Positions 1 through 8,749 are shown, counted from the first letter of the stretch. The stretch: DNA of 64,000 nucleotides from Vibrio sp. Hep-1b-8 (GCF_006124995.1 NZ_QEWN01000003.1:1-64000), one strand, 5' to 3'. Program-made: numbers and translations. The notes: generated from the letters alone by a model not told the origin.

Positions 1-741
1 TACCAGCCTAAAGCGAATAACGATCATGAAGTGATTGTTGAACTGCAAAAGGCGGTTGAGCGTTATCCAGCCTACGGTTTTAGCAAATTGCTCAAAATAC
101 TTCGTCGCTGGGGACATGGCTGGAATCATAAACGGATATATCGGATTTACTGCGAACTCAAACTCAATAGGCGTCGTAAAGCGAAAAAACGCTTACCAAC
201 TCGTTCGCCTGAGCCGCTTAATGTGCCTATGGTAGCTAACCAGTGTTGGTCGATTGACTTTATGAGTGACAGCTTACAGTGCGGACGTCGATTTAGAACC
301 TTCAACGTAGTGGATGACTTCAATCGTGAAGCACTCGCTATCGAAGTGGATTTAAGCCTCCCAGCGCAACGAGTGGTTCGAGTGCTTGAACGAATCATTG
401 CATGGCGAGGTTATCCAGAAAAGTTGCGAATGGATAATGGCCCAGAGTTCATCTCTGTGACGCTTGCGACTTGGGCTGAGGAGCATGATATCAAGCTGGA
501 ATTTATCCAGCCAGGCAAACCGACTCAGAACTCCTATGTCGAACGATTTAACCGTACGTATCGCACAGAGATCCTCGATATGTATGTGTTCAGAACCTTG
601 AATGAAGTGCGTGAGCTAACAGAAAACTGGATACGAGAATACAACGAAGAACGTCCCCATGATGCCCTCAACGATCTGACACCATGGGAATATTTAATGA
701 AGAATGAACAAACCGAAACCTCTAATTATGGGCGCAACTAA
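1..741 (+). CDS. IS3-family transposase OrfB (5' partial)
   Basis: This is the catalytic half of an IS3-type transposase, a DDE integrase-fold enzyme normally made as an OrfAB frameshift product. The frame is open from base 1, so the true start lies upstream; a GTG at 31 is internal. An HTH_21-type segment containing YPAYGFSKL is followed by the rve core with DFMSD (first Asp), VVDDFNREA, DNGPEF (second Asp) and NSYVERFNRTYR (catalytic Glu), then the usual EYNEERPHDAL tail. The catalytic residues all look intact, so the element may still be active if its left half is complete. The IS407/IS3 subgroup is a guess from the VVDDFNREALAIEVD wording. Confidence 0.92.
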   Translation, partial: YQPKANNDHEVIVELQKAVERYPAYGFSKLLKILRRWGHGWNHKRIYRIYCELKLNRRRKAKKRLPTRSPEPLNVPMVANQCWSIDFMSDSLQCGRRFRTFNVVDDFNREALAIEVDLSLPAQRVVRVLERIIAWRGYPEKLRMDNGPEFISVTLATWAEEHDIKLEFIQPGKPTQNSYVERFNRTYRTEILDMYVFRTLNEVRELTENWIREYNEERPHDALNDLTPWEYLMKNEQTETSNYGRN

Positions 742-757
742 TTAGGGGAGGTTTACA
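1..757 (+). mobile_element. IS3-family insertion sequence, right part
   Basis: The window opens inside an IS3-family element. Its transposase frame fills positions 1-741. The element most likely ends at 757, because the bases after the stop read TTAGGGGAGGTTTACA, whose reverse complement begins TGTAAACCTCC, and IS3 elements start TG and end CA. The left end, orfA and the other inverted repeat lie outside the window, so the target duplication cannot be checked. The element has inserted into the radical SAM gene to its right. Confidence 0.85.
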
Positions 758-1460
758 TAATACCACAACAAGCGGCTATTTCTTTATCTGGAGTAACAAC
801 CACAGTATCAAACAGGTTGTCACAGCCATAATTTAAGCTAGAAACAGTTTGCTCCTCTTGTCTAATTTCATTTTGTTTGTCAAAGCGAACCCATGAGTTC
901 ACCTGAATTTTGATGCCTGGTGAATCCTTATCAAGCTCTTTTTGAATAAGACTTTCAGCGCGAAGCCTTTCAAAACAAGACGACGAATCAGAATCCGTTT
1001 CGACTGTAATGAGAGTCGGTATACCAAACTCAGTTAGGGATTTTACTGCATTAACAATAGTCTTATGATATACATATTTCTGATGTGACTTACCTGTAGA
1101 TATATTTATTTCACCTATACCTGAATCAACCAGTTTTTGACAATAATCACGAGCTCTAAATAAATTCTTAGCCCAATATGCATTAGTCACACAACGAGTG
1201 ATAAAGCCCATCTCAGTGCACATAGAAATTAAAGCGAAGAGTTTCTCTTTAAGAATAAAACATTCACCTCCAGTAAAAACAATCAGCTTTATCGAAGGGT
1301 ATTCCTGACTTGCATTAATGATGAACTCACGGATCTCATCATAGGTAAGAGTTTTGTCTATGCTGGGGCTGCATTCAAAACAGCAATCTTCACAAGCCGC
1401 TGTGCATCTATAAGTCATAATTACAGATATAGTCGAAGGGGCAATATTAGTAATAAACAT
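753..1460 (-). pseudogene. Radical SAM protein, 3' end cut by the IS
   Basis: A radical SAM enzyme of unknown substrate. The 4Fe-4S/SAM motif CTAACEDC (CxxxCxxC) sits about 20 residues from the chosen start, followed by FTGGEC, the SAM-binding GGE strand. The last native residues, around AACCGI, resemble the start of a SPASM-type cysteine region. The frame then runs into the IS end, which supplies the last Met codon and the TAA stop, so the C-terminus is lost. I chose ATG at 1460 (MFITNIAP), since the radical SAM core begins directly after it; the frame is open back to 1655 but that stretch looks like noncoding AT-rich sequence. No precursor peptide gene is evident. A peptide-modifying role is possible but unproven. 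Confidence 0.75.
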
Positions 1461-1778
1461 GCAAATAATTCTCAATACCAATTGAGTTTTATAAAACCAC
1501 ACGCACATTGTAAGAGCAAAGGTAGATATTGAATTTGAGATAGATATCACGCAATGAGCTATTGATATTATTGATATATAAAGAAAATTACATAATTGTA
1601 AGTTGTGCTTCTTGAAGTAACTCTTTGACTGAAATCCACAACTCATGCTTTTCATTTGTCAGCTAATGTACTTGAATCATGTTTCTGACTCAACTGACAT
1701 CTATTGATCTTTATTCATATTCTTAAAGCACTTCATTGCATAACAATAAACATGAAATTAAAGTCTTATCCCGTATAA
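1461..1778. other. AT-rich stretch without a clear gene
   Basis: It lies between the radical SAM start and the PAAR remnant and is clearly richer in A and T than its surroundings. The minus-strand frame is open from 1655 into the radical SAM gene, but it encodes a low-complexity, Ile/Ser-rich peptide with no recognisable domain. I see no RNA gene or convincing promoter here. Confidence 0.4.
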
Positions 1779-2127
1779 ATAAATGGTAAACCAGCAGCCA
1801 TTACTGGAGGTGCGATTCGTTGCGGAGGGGTAACGATTGGTAGTGGTACAGTGAACATCGGTGATGTATATCAGCCTGCGGAAATGTCTGCGTTATCATC
1901 TTCATTGTCTTCAATTGAGTCTCAAGCAGCTATTCAAACTAAAGCTCAAAATGCACATTCCTCAGCGAGTGTAACCGAAGTTGGCACTTCGAAAACCGCT
2001 CAAATTCCACAAGGTTCAGGTTATTGGCCACCGGTTAGGTGGCATGGGTTCAGCACTTGACTGGGCTGACAATGAATTTGGGGTGTCTGATGCGTTAGTT
2101 GATTTGTTGAAAAAGGGTCAAGAATGA
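1779..2127 (+). pseudogene. PAAR-domain protein remnant (T6SS tip), 5'-deleted and frameshifted
   Basis: The frame opens just after a stop at 1776 with no start codon and reads INGKPAAITGGAIRCGG, then VTIGSGTVNIG, which is the C-terminal part of a PAAR domain, the cone that caps VgrG spikes of type VI secretion systems. The upstream half of the domain is missing. The reading frame changes near 2019-2022: the first frame would stop at 2058, while the shifted frame continues with IGHRLGGMGSALDWADNEFG to a TGA at 2125-2127. One extra base in GGTTATTGG would explain it. The end overlaps the next gene by ATGA, an arrangement typical of effector and immunity pairs. No toxin domain remains recognisable. 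Confidence 0.65.
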
Positions 2128-2564
2128 AGAAGATACAAATCTCAGGAATTATTTTTTTTGCACTTTTTCTTGCTGGCTATTTGGCAATTGGGGCGCCAGC
2201 AGAATTAGCACTCCCCTTTCTACCCTTAGAGCTAAGAGTCAGGTTGCTTGGATACCAATCCTACATTGCATTAGCAATTCTTCCTCCTATACTCTTAGGA
2301 GGCATTGGCATAATGATACATCAGTTATGTAATCCACAAAGAGAAGTAACCTCTTATAGTAAGGTATGGCTCAAAGTTGCTTATATATCACTAGCCATAG
2401 GTTCACTTGCTTTAGTTTCAAGAGGTTATCTCGGCTACCAAGTAACCAAATCTGGTTATGTAAAGTGTATCCATGAGTCACGAACTTCTTCTAAAAATAG
2501 CTGGAGGGTTTATGCAAAAGATTTAAGTTTGTGCAAGTCGTCATCCGGTATAGCTGGTGGTTAA
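2124..2564 (+). CDS. Small membrane protein, DUF1240-like, possible immunity protein
   Basis: A 146-residue inner-membrane protein with three hydrophobic segments at about 8-32, 47-68 and 82-106, then a polar C-terminus containing GYVKC and a second cysteine in LSLC about 26 residues later. This layout, three membrane spans followed by a short Cys-x(25-30)-Cys tail, resembles DUF1240-type proteins. Its ATG overlaps the stop of the PAAR remnant (ATGA), suggesting translational coupling. By position it is likely the immunity partner of the lost PAAR effector; that is inference from gene order, not from a known motif. It looks intact although its partner is broken. Confidence 0.55.
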   Translation: MKKIQISGIIFFALFLAGYLAIGAPAELALPFLPLELRVRLLGYQSYIALAILPPILLGGIGIMIHQLCNPQREVTSYSKVWLKVAYISLAIGSLALVSRGYLGYQVTKSGYVKCIHESRTSSKNSWRVYAKDLSLCKSSSGIAGG

Positions 2565-2668
2565 AAGTTGGCTACAAGCATTTAAGGTATCAACATACTT
2601 TTCCTAATCTGATATAAACGTTCTAGAGCATGGCGAGTGATATAGCTTTTCCCTATAAAATAGATTAG

Positions 2669-3565
2669 TCATCTCTCGGCTTGACTACAAATGAGATCCA
2701 TCAGAGTTTGTGTGGGCTCAGTGAAATTGCCAATTTTAGTGTAGATACCGACCTGACCCAGTTGCTGTTGATTCACCCACAACATTTTCAACCCCGCCCG
2801 TTCAAAATGCGCTTTCATCTCTGAGGTATAAGGCATGATCGCATTGCTCATTTTGACCAGAGCAACACTTGCCGAGAGAGAATCAAGCTCATACGTCACT
2901 CGCGTACCACAAGCCGCAGCGCTAAATAGTTCGGCCCCTTCCTCCGTTAATACATCCCCATGACGAGCGTGATCGGGAGTAACCTTAACCAGCGGGTAGT
3001 TCACTGCTTTTTCGACAATATTGTCCTGCTCCAGTAAGGGGTGGTCGGGTCTGACATACCAGGCTTCACGCTCTTGGAATAGGGGGGTAAAACGAACCCG
3101 ATACTGAGAGTTAATGCCGTTAATTTGATGGCCGACAAACAAGTCAATTTCGTCATTGATCAAGTGGTGTAACATTGACAGACCATTACCAAATTCGACG
3201 TGCATCGAGCTGTTTGGAAACTGTCGAGTAAACTCCTCAATCGCCTGCGCCGCAAAGCACTCCCACCAAGCCTCGCCCACACCTAGCTTAACTTTACCAC
3301 TGCTTCGCATCTTCATATCAGACAACTGATGAATCATCTGAGTGTGCTTCTCTTGTACATCCTGCACATAACCCAAGTAAACTCGCCCATATTCGGTGAG
3401 TTCAACCCCTTTCGACTTGCGAATGAACAAGTCTGTACCCAACTGCTGTTCAAGTTTCTTGATTGCTGTTGTGAGTGATGGCTGACTAATAAAGAGCTTA
3501 TCTGCGGCAGCCTTGATACTCCCCTGGCGGGCCACTTCGTAAAAATAGCGAGACTGTTTATCCAT
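2669..3565 (-). CDS. LysR-family transcriptional regulator
   Basis: A 298-residue LysR regulator. The winged HTH occupies about residues 5-60 (QGSIKAAADKLFISQPSLTT), followed by a periplasmic-binding-protein-like effector domain. The frame is open to a TTG at 3571, but AAGGAGAGG ends six bases before the ATG at 3565, which decides the start. It is divergent from the GH13 glucosidase gene, with 141 bases between them, so it may regulate that gene. The HTH wording (KLEQQLGTDLFIRKSKGVELTEYG) is typical of CysB/CynR-like members; the inducer cannot be told. Confidence 0.9.
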   Translation of the reverse strand: MDKQSRYFYEVARQGSIKAAADKLFISQPSLTTAIKKLEQQLGTDLFIRKSKGVELTEYGRVYLGYVQDVQEKHTQMIHQLSDMKMRSSGKVKLGVGEAWWECFAAQAIEEFTRQFPNSSMHVEFGNGLSMLHHLINDEIDLFVGHQINGINSQYRVRFTPLFQEREAWYVRPDHPLLEQDNIVEKAVNYPLVKVTPDHARHGDVLTEEGAELFSAAACGTRVTYELDSLSASVALVKMSNAIMPYTSEMKAHFERAGLKMLWVNQQQLGQVGIYTKIGNFTEPTQTLMDLICSQAER

Positions 3566-3706
3566 GATCAACCTCTCCTTAGAATAGAGGTGTCAGAGTA
3601 ACTTTTGATATTGATTTTTTCTATATCAAAATTCAAATAATCGATTATTTTTGTCGCCAAGAATTCGCTATATTTCCCTCAACAATTCGAATATTAGGGC
3701 AACAAA

Positions 3707-5338
3707 ATGGACAAACGTTGGTGGCATAACAGTGTGGTGTATCAAATCTATCCACGTAGTTTTTGTGATTCAAATGATGATGGGATCGGTGACCTTCAAG
3801 GCATCATCAGTAAACTAGATTACCTGCAAAATCTGGGAATTGACGTGATCTGGCTTTCTCCAGTCTATCAATCTCCGATGGACGACAACGGCTACGATAT
3901 TTCAGATTATCAGGCAATCTCTCCTGAGTTTGGCACCATGGACGACATGCGAGCACTCATTGAACAAGCCAAACAGCGTGGGATCCGCATTGTAATGGAT
4001 TTAGTAGTAAACCATACCTCGGATGAACATCCATGGTTTGTCGATGCAAAGCAAAGCGCTGACAGCAAGTATCGCGACTTTTACATTTGGCGAGATGCGA
4101 ACGCAGACGGCACGCCACCAAGTGATATCGGCTCTATTTTCGGAGGCAGCGCTTGGCAGTGGGACGAGCACAACCAGCAATACTACTTTCACCTATTCTC
4201 AAAACGCCAGCCTGACCTTAACTGGGAAAACCCGCTACTTCACGAACACATCTTTGCGATGATGAACTGGTGGATTGACCAAGGTATTGGCGGCTTCCGT
4301 CTTGATGTCATCGATCTGATTGGTAAAGAGATAGATAAAGGTATTACAGGGAATGGTGAACGTCTACACCCACTGTTACAACAAATGAATCAAGCCACCT
4401 TTGGCAGCAAAGACCTTCTAACGGTGGGAGAAACTTGGGGAGCAACACCTGAAATTGCCAAATTGTACAGTGACCCCGCAAGGCAGGAATTGTCCATGGT
4501 GTTCCAGTTTGAGCACATTACACTGACATGGCAAGACGGCGATAAATGGCAACCCATTCCACTCGACCTAAATAGGTTTAAGCAAGTTCTCACCAAATGG
4601 CAGGTCGAACTCAACAACCAAGGTTGGAACTCACTGTTTTGGAACAATCATGACTTACCGCGTGTTGTGTCTAAATATGGATGCGACAAACAATACCGAG
4701 TTGAATCAGCGAAAATGTTGGCAACCACGCTGCACTTTATGAAAGGGACACCTTATATCTATCAAGGTGAAGAGATTGGCATGACCAATGTAGCCTTCGA
4801 TACCATCGATCAATATAAAGACATCGAAACGCTCAATTTTTACCAAGTGAAAACCGAATCAGGTACAAGTCACGAGCATATGATGGAGGCAATTCACCAA
4901 AATGGTCGTGACAATGCTCGTACACCGATGCAATGGAATAACGACAATCAAGCGGGTTTTACCAACGTAACACCTTGGATTGCAGTCAATCCAAACTATC
5001 CACACATTAACGTGGCAGATGCCCTTGCCAATCATGATTCAATCTTTTATCACTACAAACAGCTAGTATCCTTGCGTAAAACCCATCCTGTCATCGTCTA
5101 CGGTGATTTCATTCCGCTGCTCGAACAACATCCGCAAGTGTTTGCCTATGAGAGAAAAGATGATCAACAACACTTTGTGGTCGTCAGTAATTTTAGTGCC
5201 GAGAGGCTAATCGTCCCATTACCAAGTCACCTGCAAAGTCGTAAGGTAAGCACCTTGATTACCAATCGCGTGGCACTTACTGAGTTAGGGAACTCACTCA
5301 CGTTGAGCCCGTATGAATCTTTTGCCCTCGAGCTATAA
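3707..5338 (+). CDS. GH13 alpha-glucosidase (oligo-1,6-glucosidase type)
   Basis: A 543-residue cytosolic enzyme of the GH13_31-like group that hydrolyses short alpha-1,6 or alpha-1,4 glucosides from the non-reducing end. There is no signal peptide. Conserved regions are DLVVNH (98-103), GGFRLD with the nucleophile Asp200, GETWG with the acid/base Glu242, and NNHDLPR with Asp316. The QPDLNW strand near 168-173 is typical of oligo-1,6-glucosidase, trehalose-6-phosphate hydrolase and DexB relatives, so exact substrate specificity is open. It ends with a beta-sandwich domain and is followed at once by a strong terminator. No sugar PTS or ABC genes are adjacent; a divergent LysR gene is the only neighbour that could control it. 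Confidence 0.92.
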   Translation: MDKRWWHNSVVYQIYPRSFCDSNDDGIGDLQGIISKLDYLQNLGIDVIWLSPVYQSPMDDNGYDISDYQAISPEFGTMDDMRALIEQAKQRGIRIVMDLVVNHTSDEHPWFVDAKQSADSKYRDFYIWRDANADGTPPSDIGSIFGGSAWQWDEHNQQYYFHLFSKRQPDLNWENPLLHEHIFAMMNWWIDQGIGGFRLDVIDLIGKEIDKGITGNGERLHPLLQQMNQATFGSKDLLTVGETWGATPEIAKLYSDPARQELSMVFQFEHITLTWQDGDKWQPIPLDLNRFKQVLTKWQVELNNQGWNSLFWNNHDLPRVVSKYGCDKQYRVESAKMLATTLHFMKGTPYIYQGEEIGMTNVAFDTIDQYKDIETLNFYQVKTESGTSHEHMMEAIHQNGRDNARTPMQWNNDNQAGFTNVTPWIAVNPNYPHINVADALANHDSIFYHYKQLVSLRKTHPVIVYGDFIPLLEQHPQVFAYERKDDQQHFVVVSNFSAERLIVPLPSHLQSRKVSTLITNRVALTELGNSLTLSPYESFALEL

Positions 5339-5342
5339 AAAA

Positions 5343-5366
5343 AACACCGGACACGAGTCCGGTGTT
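5343..5366. terminator. Bidirectional rho-independent terminator
   Basis: A perfect 10-bp stem, AACACCGGAC/GTCCGGTGTT, with loop ACGA, has an A-run on its left and TTGTTCTTTT on its right. It lies between the convergent glucosidase and DsbA-like genes. Confidence 0.9.
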
Positions 5367-5388
5367 GTTCTTTTCAATCATGTCCTTA

Positions 5389-6006
5389 TCAAGACAGAAT
5401 CTGTTCGACTTGCTCAATCGTTGCTTCTGCGGACTGATAATCCACTTGCAGCTCTATAATTCCTTGCTCGTTGGCAACAAACAGTGAAGGAAAGCTGTTG
5501 CCACCGATACGACGAGCAAACTCCAGCTCTTGAAGAAACTCTTGGTTAAGCTCTGCTGAGAAAAAATCCACTGCAAATTTTGCTGTATCCAGCCCTATGT
5601 TGGCTGCAAGAGAGAGTAGAACCTCATTGTCACTGGGGTTTCTTGCCTCTAGGTAATAAGCGTGTTGAATCGCACTCAACATGGCTTGCTCAGCTCCTTG
5701 CTTGCGAGCGGCAAGGACAGCCCGACATGACGGATAGGTAGAACGACGAGGCGTATTCTTTTGCCAGAAATCATAGTTAAACTCTGTACCAAGAAAATCC
5801 TCTATTTTCTTCCAATATGAGGCGATTTGGCGTTGCATCTCTTCTGGCATCGGCTGATCGGAATCCGGTGCCAAACCACCGAGTACGTACTGTATCTCTA
5901 TCTTGCTTTCGAGCTGTTGCGATACTTTCTGCCACACGGGTTTATATCCCCAACACCATGAGCACATGGGATCATAGACATAATAGAGTTTGTTGTTGGT
6001 CGACAT
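5389..6006 (-). CDS. DsbA-family thiol oxidoreductase, cytosolic (FrnE-like)
   Basis: A 205-residue thioredoxin-fold protein. The active site CSWC lies at residues 15-18 right after the first strand (YYVYDPMCSWCWGY), and a cis-Pro loop appears near GGNSFPSLFV. There is no signal peptide, so unlike periplasmic DsbA it should act in the cytosol, like FrnE or 2-hydroxychromene isomerase-type members. It is convergent with the glucosidase and lies 66 bases downstream of the ABC permease gene, possibly co-transcribed with it. The redox partner is not evident. Confidence 0.88.
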   Translation of the reverse strand: MSTNNKLYYVYDPMCSWCWGYKPVWQKVSQQLESKIEIQYVLGGLAPDSDQPMPEEMQRQIASYWKKIEDFLGTEFNYDFWQKNTPRRSTYPSCRAVLAARKQGAEQAMLSAIQHAYYLEARNPSDNEVLLSLAANIGLDTAKFAVDFFSAELNQEFLQELEFARRIGGNSFPSLFVANEQGIIELQVDYQSAEATIEQVEQILS

Positions 6007-6072
6007 ATTACCGCTCCTTCGGTGAGCTCTTAGATAGGGTGTTAGAGTGAGACTACACAGCTTGTCTCTCGA

Positions 6073-7458
6073 TTACCACAAATTGGTAAACTGGCTTTGC
6101 ATTGCACGACTCACTGGCAGCTTTTCTCCTCCAATCACAACCACCATCTTACCGGTAATGACTTTTTTGACCTTTTCAACCGCCGACACGTTCACAATCG
6201 TTGAACGATGAATCTGCCAAAACTGCTGCGGATCTAACTGCTGCAATAACTCTCTCAGCGAAGTTCTCAACAAGTACTCCACCTTTTTATCGCCCTCTTT
6301 GGCAAAAAGAGACACGTACTTGTCCTCAGCTTTAAAAAAGAGGACATCACTCGCTGCGATAAGATGAATGTCGTCCCCTCTGCTGGCACGCAACCAACTC
6401 AAATAAGTCGGCTTCGCTTGCTGACTTATCTGCTGAATCTGATCAAGCAGCGCGGCCTCTCGAACAAAACCAGAAACGATCTCATTGGGGTAAGTCCCTA
6501 ATGCGGATAAGGTGCCGATCTCGCGAGTGCGTTCTGTCACGGACATTGTCATTGTGTTAAACAGAGCAACGAATACAACCAAAGCCATGACAGCGCCCAT
6601 GATGCCAAAAATTCGGTCATATAGGTCTTTGACTTTGCTGTAGAAAAACGCCCTTTGCTGCCAAGGTGTCACCTCTAGCGGCTGAGCTAAGTTCATTTGA
6701 GATAACTGCTGGTTCACCCAAAGCGCCATAGACTCGGTTTGTTTAGTATCAAACAAAAACACCGACAAGGTACTCACTTTGTTGCTGTTCAGCAGTTGCT
6801 GCGCAGAATCAATATGAAGATACAACTGACGTTTATCGAGCTCAGGAACGCCGGTTGAATAGATGCCGCGAACTTTATAATCATAGGCATTGAGCGCACC
6901 ATCACAGGTTGTGGCGAGTAAAGTGACCCAGTCACCGGTTTTGACACTGAGGTTACGCGCCAAATCGATACCAAGCATCACTTCTGGTTCGCTCGGTTCG
7001 TACCGAGATGATTGGGTACTCGAAAGCGTTTTACCTTCTCGAACATCAAGAAAGGGACCTTTCATATCGAACTCGCGTTCATTAACGCCAGTGCCAACAA
7101 AAATCGTCGATTTGCTGCCATTCGACACTAGGCCTGTAAATTCTACGCGGGGTTGGACTCCACGAACCTTATCACTGGCCAACAAACGAGTGGTTAGAGC
7201 CCCTCCATCTGCAATCCCGTTTGCCAGAGGCATATCTTCATCTTGCTCGAAATATCCCGGCTGACTAATGGTGAGATGCCCAGTATCTCTTGCGGTTGAT
7301 TCCTTAAGTGAATCATAGGTATAGAGGCCAAACCCACCCGCCGATGTCAGAGCAAATATAGCGATAGCTACAATCAATATCGACAGTACGCTACGACGTT
7401 GGTTGCGTTGTAGGTTTAGATAAGCGATTCGAATCGAACCAGGGATCAGCTTGCCCAT
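6073..7458 (-). CDS. FtsX/MacB-type ABC permease fused in frame to a LytTR DNA-binding domain
   Basis: A 461-residue composite. Residues 1-336 are the N-terminal part of an ABC3 (FtsX/MacB) permease: a first membrane span near 24-46, a large periplasmic domain of about 240 residues, and a span near 285-302 followed by TERTREIGTLSALG. The chain then passes directly from FVREAAL into LDQIQQISQQAKPTYL and a complete LytTR domain (about 345-461) with DVLFFKAEDKYVSLF and FWQIHRSTIVNV. The last two permease spans and the response-regulator receiver domain are absent. The junction lies near 6447. It overlaps the ATPase gene by 13 bases. Most likely a deletion joined a permease gene to a downstream LytTR regulator gene; a working membrane-bound regulator is a less likely alternative. 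Confidence 0.85.
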   Translation of the reverse strand: MGKLIPGSIRIAYLNLQRNQRRSVLSILIVAIAIFALTSAGGFGLYTYDSLKESTARDTGHLTISQPGYFEQDEDMPLANGIADGGALTTRLLASDKVRGVQPRVEFTGLVSNGSKSTIFVGTGVNEREFDMKGPFLDVREGKTLSSTQSSRYEPSEPEVMLGIDLARNLSVKTGDWVTLLATTCDGALNAYDYKVRGIYSTGVPELDKRQLYLHIDSAQQLLNSNKVSTLSVFLFDTKQTESMALWVNQQLSQMNLAQPLEVTPWQQRAFFYSKVKDLYDRIFGIMGAVMALVVFVALFNTMTMSVTERTREIGTLSALGTYPNEIVSGFVREAALLDQIQQISQQAKPTYLSWLRASRGDDIHLIAASDVLFFKAEDKYVSLFAKEGDKKVEYLLRTSLRELLQQLDPQQFWQIHRSTIVNVSAVEKVKKVITGKMVVVIGGEKLPVSRAMQSQFTNLW

Positions 7459-8129
7459 TTGACTGGCTCCTTGTTAACTGTTCCATCAAGCAGATCGATG
7501 CTTCGATCGCACTGAATAGCCATGCGTGGGTCGTGAGTGGCGACAATGAATGTGATGCCCAACTGATGGCCGAGGTTTTTCATCAAATCAATCACGACCG
7601 AAGCGGTATAGCTATCCAAGCTTGCGGTTGGCTCGTCGGCTATCACCATTTGCGGCTTATGTACCAGAGCTCTCGCGATCGCAACGCGCTGTTGCTGGCC
7701 TCCTGACAAGTTGTCAGGTCTGTGGTTGGCAAATTCCGCTAACCCAACTTTTGCGAGAATCGCTTGAGCCTGTTTCTTTTGCTCGGCTTGAGAAAACCCG
7801 TTGAGCATAAGTGGATAGGCAACATTTTCCCAAGCCGTCATTACTGGGATCAGGTTGAACTTCTGAAACACGAAACCAAGCTGGTGACGACGCATTTGAG
7901 CCGCTTTGAGCGGATTTTTGGGATAAGCTTGGCCGGACAACTCGACGATTCCTTGATAATCCATGTCGAGAAGGCCAAGGATATTAAGCAAAGTACTTTT
8001 GCCTGAGCCAGAGGGACCACAGAGTGCAACCATTTCTCCCTTGGCAATCTGACCACTGACTTCGCTCAGTGCGTTCACTTGCTGCTGACCAATGCAATAC
8101 TGCTTACTGATTTGCTGGAAGTTAATCAT
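7446..8129 (-). CDS. ABC transporter ATP-binding protein (LolD/MacB type)
   Basis: A 227-residue ATPase for an export or lipoprotein-type ABC system. It has Walker A GPSGSGKSTLL (about 39-49), Q-loop VFQKFNL, signature LSGGQQQR, Walker B MVIADEPTASLD and the H-loop ATHD. It is the partner of the following FtsX-type permease, whose start overlaps its end. Such pairs move peptides, lipoproteins or antibiotics outward. Because the permease C-terminus is missing, the transporter may no longer assemble. Confidence 0.93.
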   Translation of the reverse strand: MINFQQISKQYCIGQQQVNALSEVSGQIAKGEMVALCGPSGSGKSTLLNILGLLDMDYQGIVELSGQAYPKNPLKAAQMRRHQLGFVFQKFNLIPVMTAWENVAYPLMLNGFSQAEQKKQAQAILAKVGLAEFANHRPDNLSGGQQQRVAIARALVHKPQMVIADEPTASLDSYTASVVIDLMKNLGHQLGITFIVATHDPRMAIQCDRSIDLLDGTVNKEPVKWAS

Positions 8130-8138
8130 AACGCCACC

Positions 8139-8249
8139 TTAAGCTGCCAAGTTGTATTCGGCGATGACGGCCTCTGTTGGCGTAGAATACGAGGGAAAGG
8201 CTGTGAGTAAGCTACATAGAATGAAGCTAGCAAATGTTACTGTTTTCAT
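8139..8249 (-). CDS. 36-residue secreted peptide, or stub of a deleted periplasmic protein
   Basis: A short frame with AAGGAA eight bases before the ATG encodes a clear signal peptide (MKTVTFASFILCSLLTAF, cleavage probably after SYS) followed by only 14 residues, TPTEAVIAEYNLAA, and a TAA. The stop is nine bases from the start of the ABC ATPase. Either it is a tiny exported peptide leading the operon, or it is the front of a larger periplasmic protein whose body was deleted, as happened to several genes here. I favour the second reading. Confidence 0.5.
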   Translation of the reverse strand: MKTVTFASFILCSLLTAFPSYSTPTEAVIAEYNLAA

Positions 8250-8500
8250 CTGACTATTCCTTTGATCGTGTGATGGTCAAAGATTACGCTCAGAGAAAAA
8301 AGTATTCAGAGCAATGCGACGAACGGGCATTCAAAGGCGTGAATGGCACAAACACGGATTAAATGGCAAGCGGTTGAGGCCAACCTAGGGTGCAGCAGTG
8401 GATTTTAGCCACTATGATCGTTAAAGTAGCGACAAAATAAGAATCACCTCTCTGAATAACAAAAACATGCAGAGAAGGTTAGAGCAAAGAGATAACTCCG

Positions 8501-8749
8501 ATGATCAAAGACGACAAAATTATTGCTGACTTAGCAGAACTTGAAGCTTTCCTTATCGCCGTCGAGAGCGGTGTGTTAGAGCTTAAGAATGCCGCAGGCG
8601 TTGCCATGGCAACCAACAACCAGGACGGCCGCCGATTCGTTGCTGTACTAGACGATAAGCACCAACTCATTTTAGGCCGTTGGGTTACAGAAGAAGTGTT
8701 CCAAACAGGACAAGATTTGGTGCGCAACGGTCCAAGCCGCAAGCACTAA
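8501..8749 (+). CDS. Conserved small protein of unknown function
   Basis: An 82-residue soluble, acidic protein with no signal peptide or membrane span. The sequence (MIKDDKIIADLAELEAFL) suggests an amphipathic N-terminal helix followed by beta structure (RRFVAVLDDKHQLILGRW). I do not recognise the family; it looks like a Vibrio lineage protein. It stands alone and is followed by a terminator. Confidence 0.7.
   Translation: MIKDDKIIADLAELEAFLIAVESGVLELKNAAGVAMATNNQDGRRFVAVLDDKHQLILGRWVTEEVFQTGQDLVRNGPSRKH

Noticed and set aside
1461..1655. N-terminal extension of the radical SAM frame
   Set aside because: The frame is open, but the extra 65 residues are low-complexity, lack a ribosome site and do not resemble the radical SAM N-terminus.
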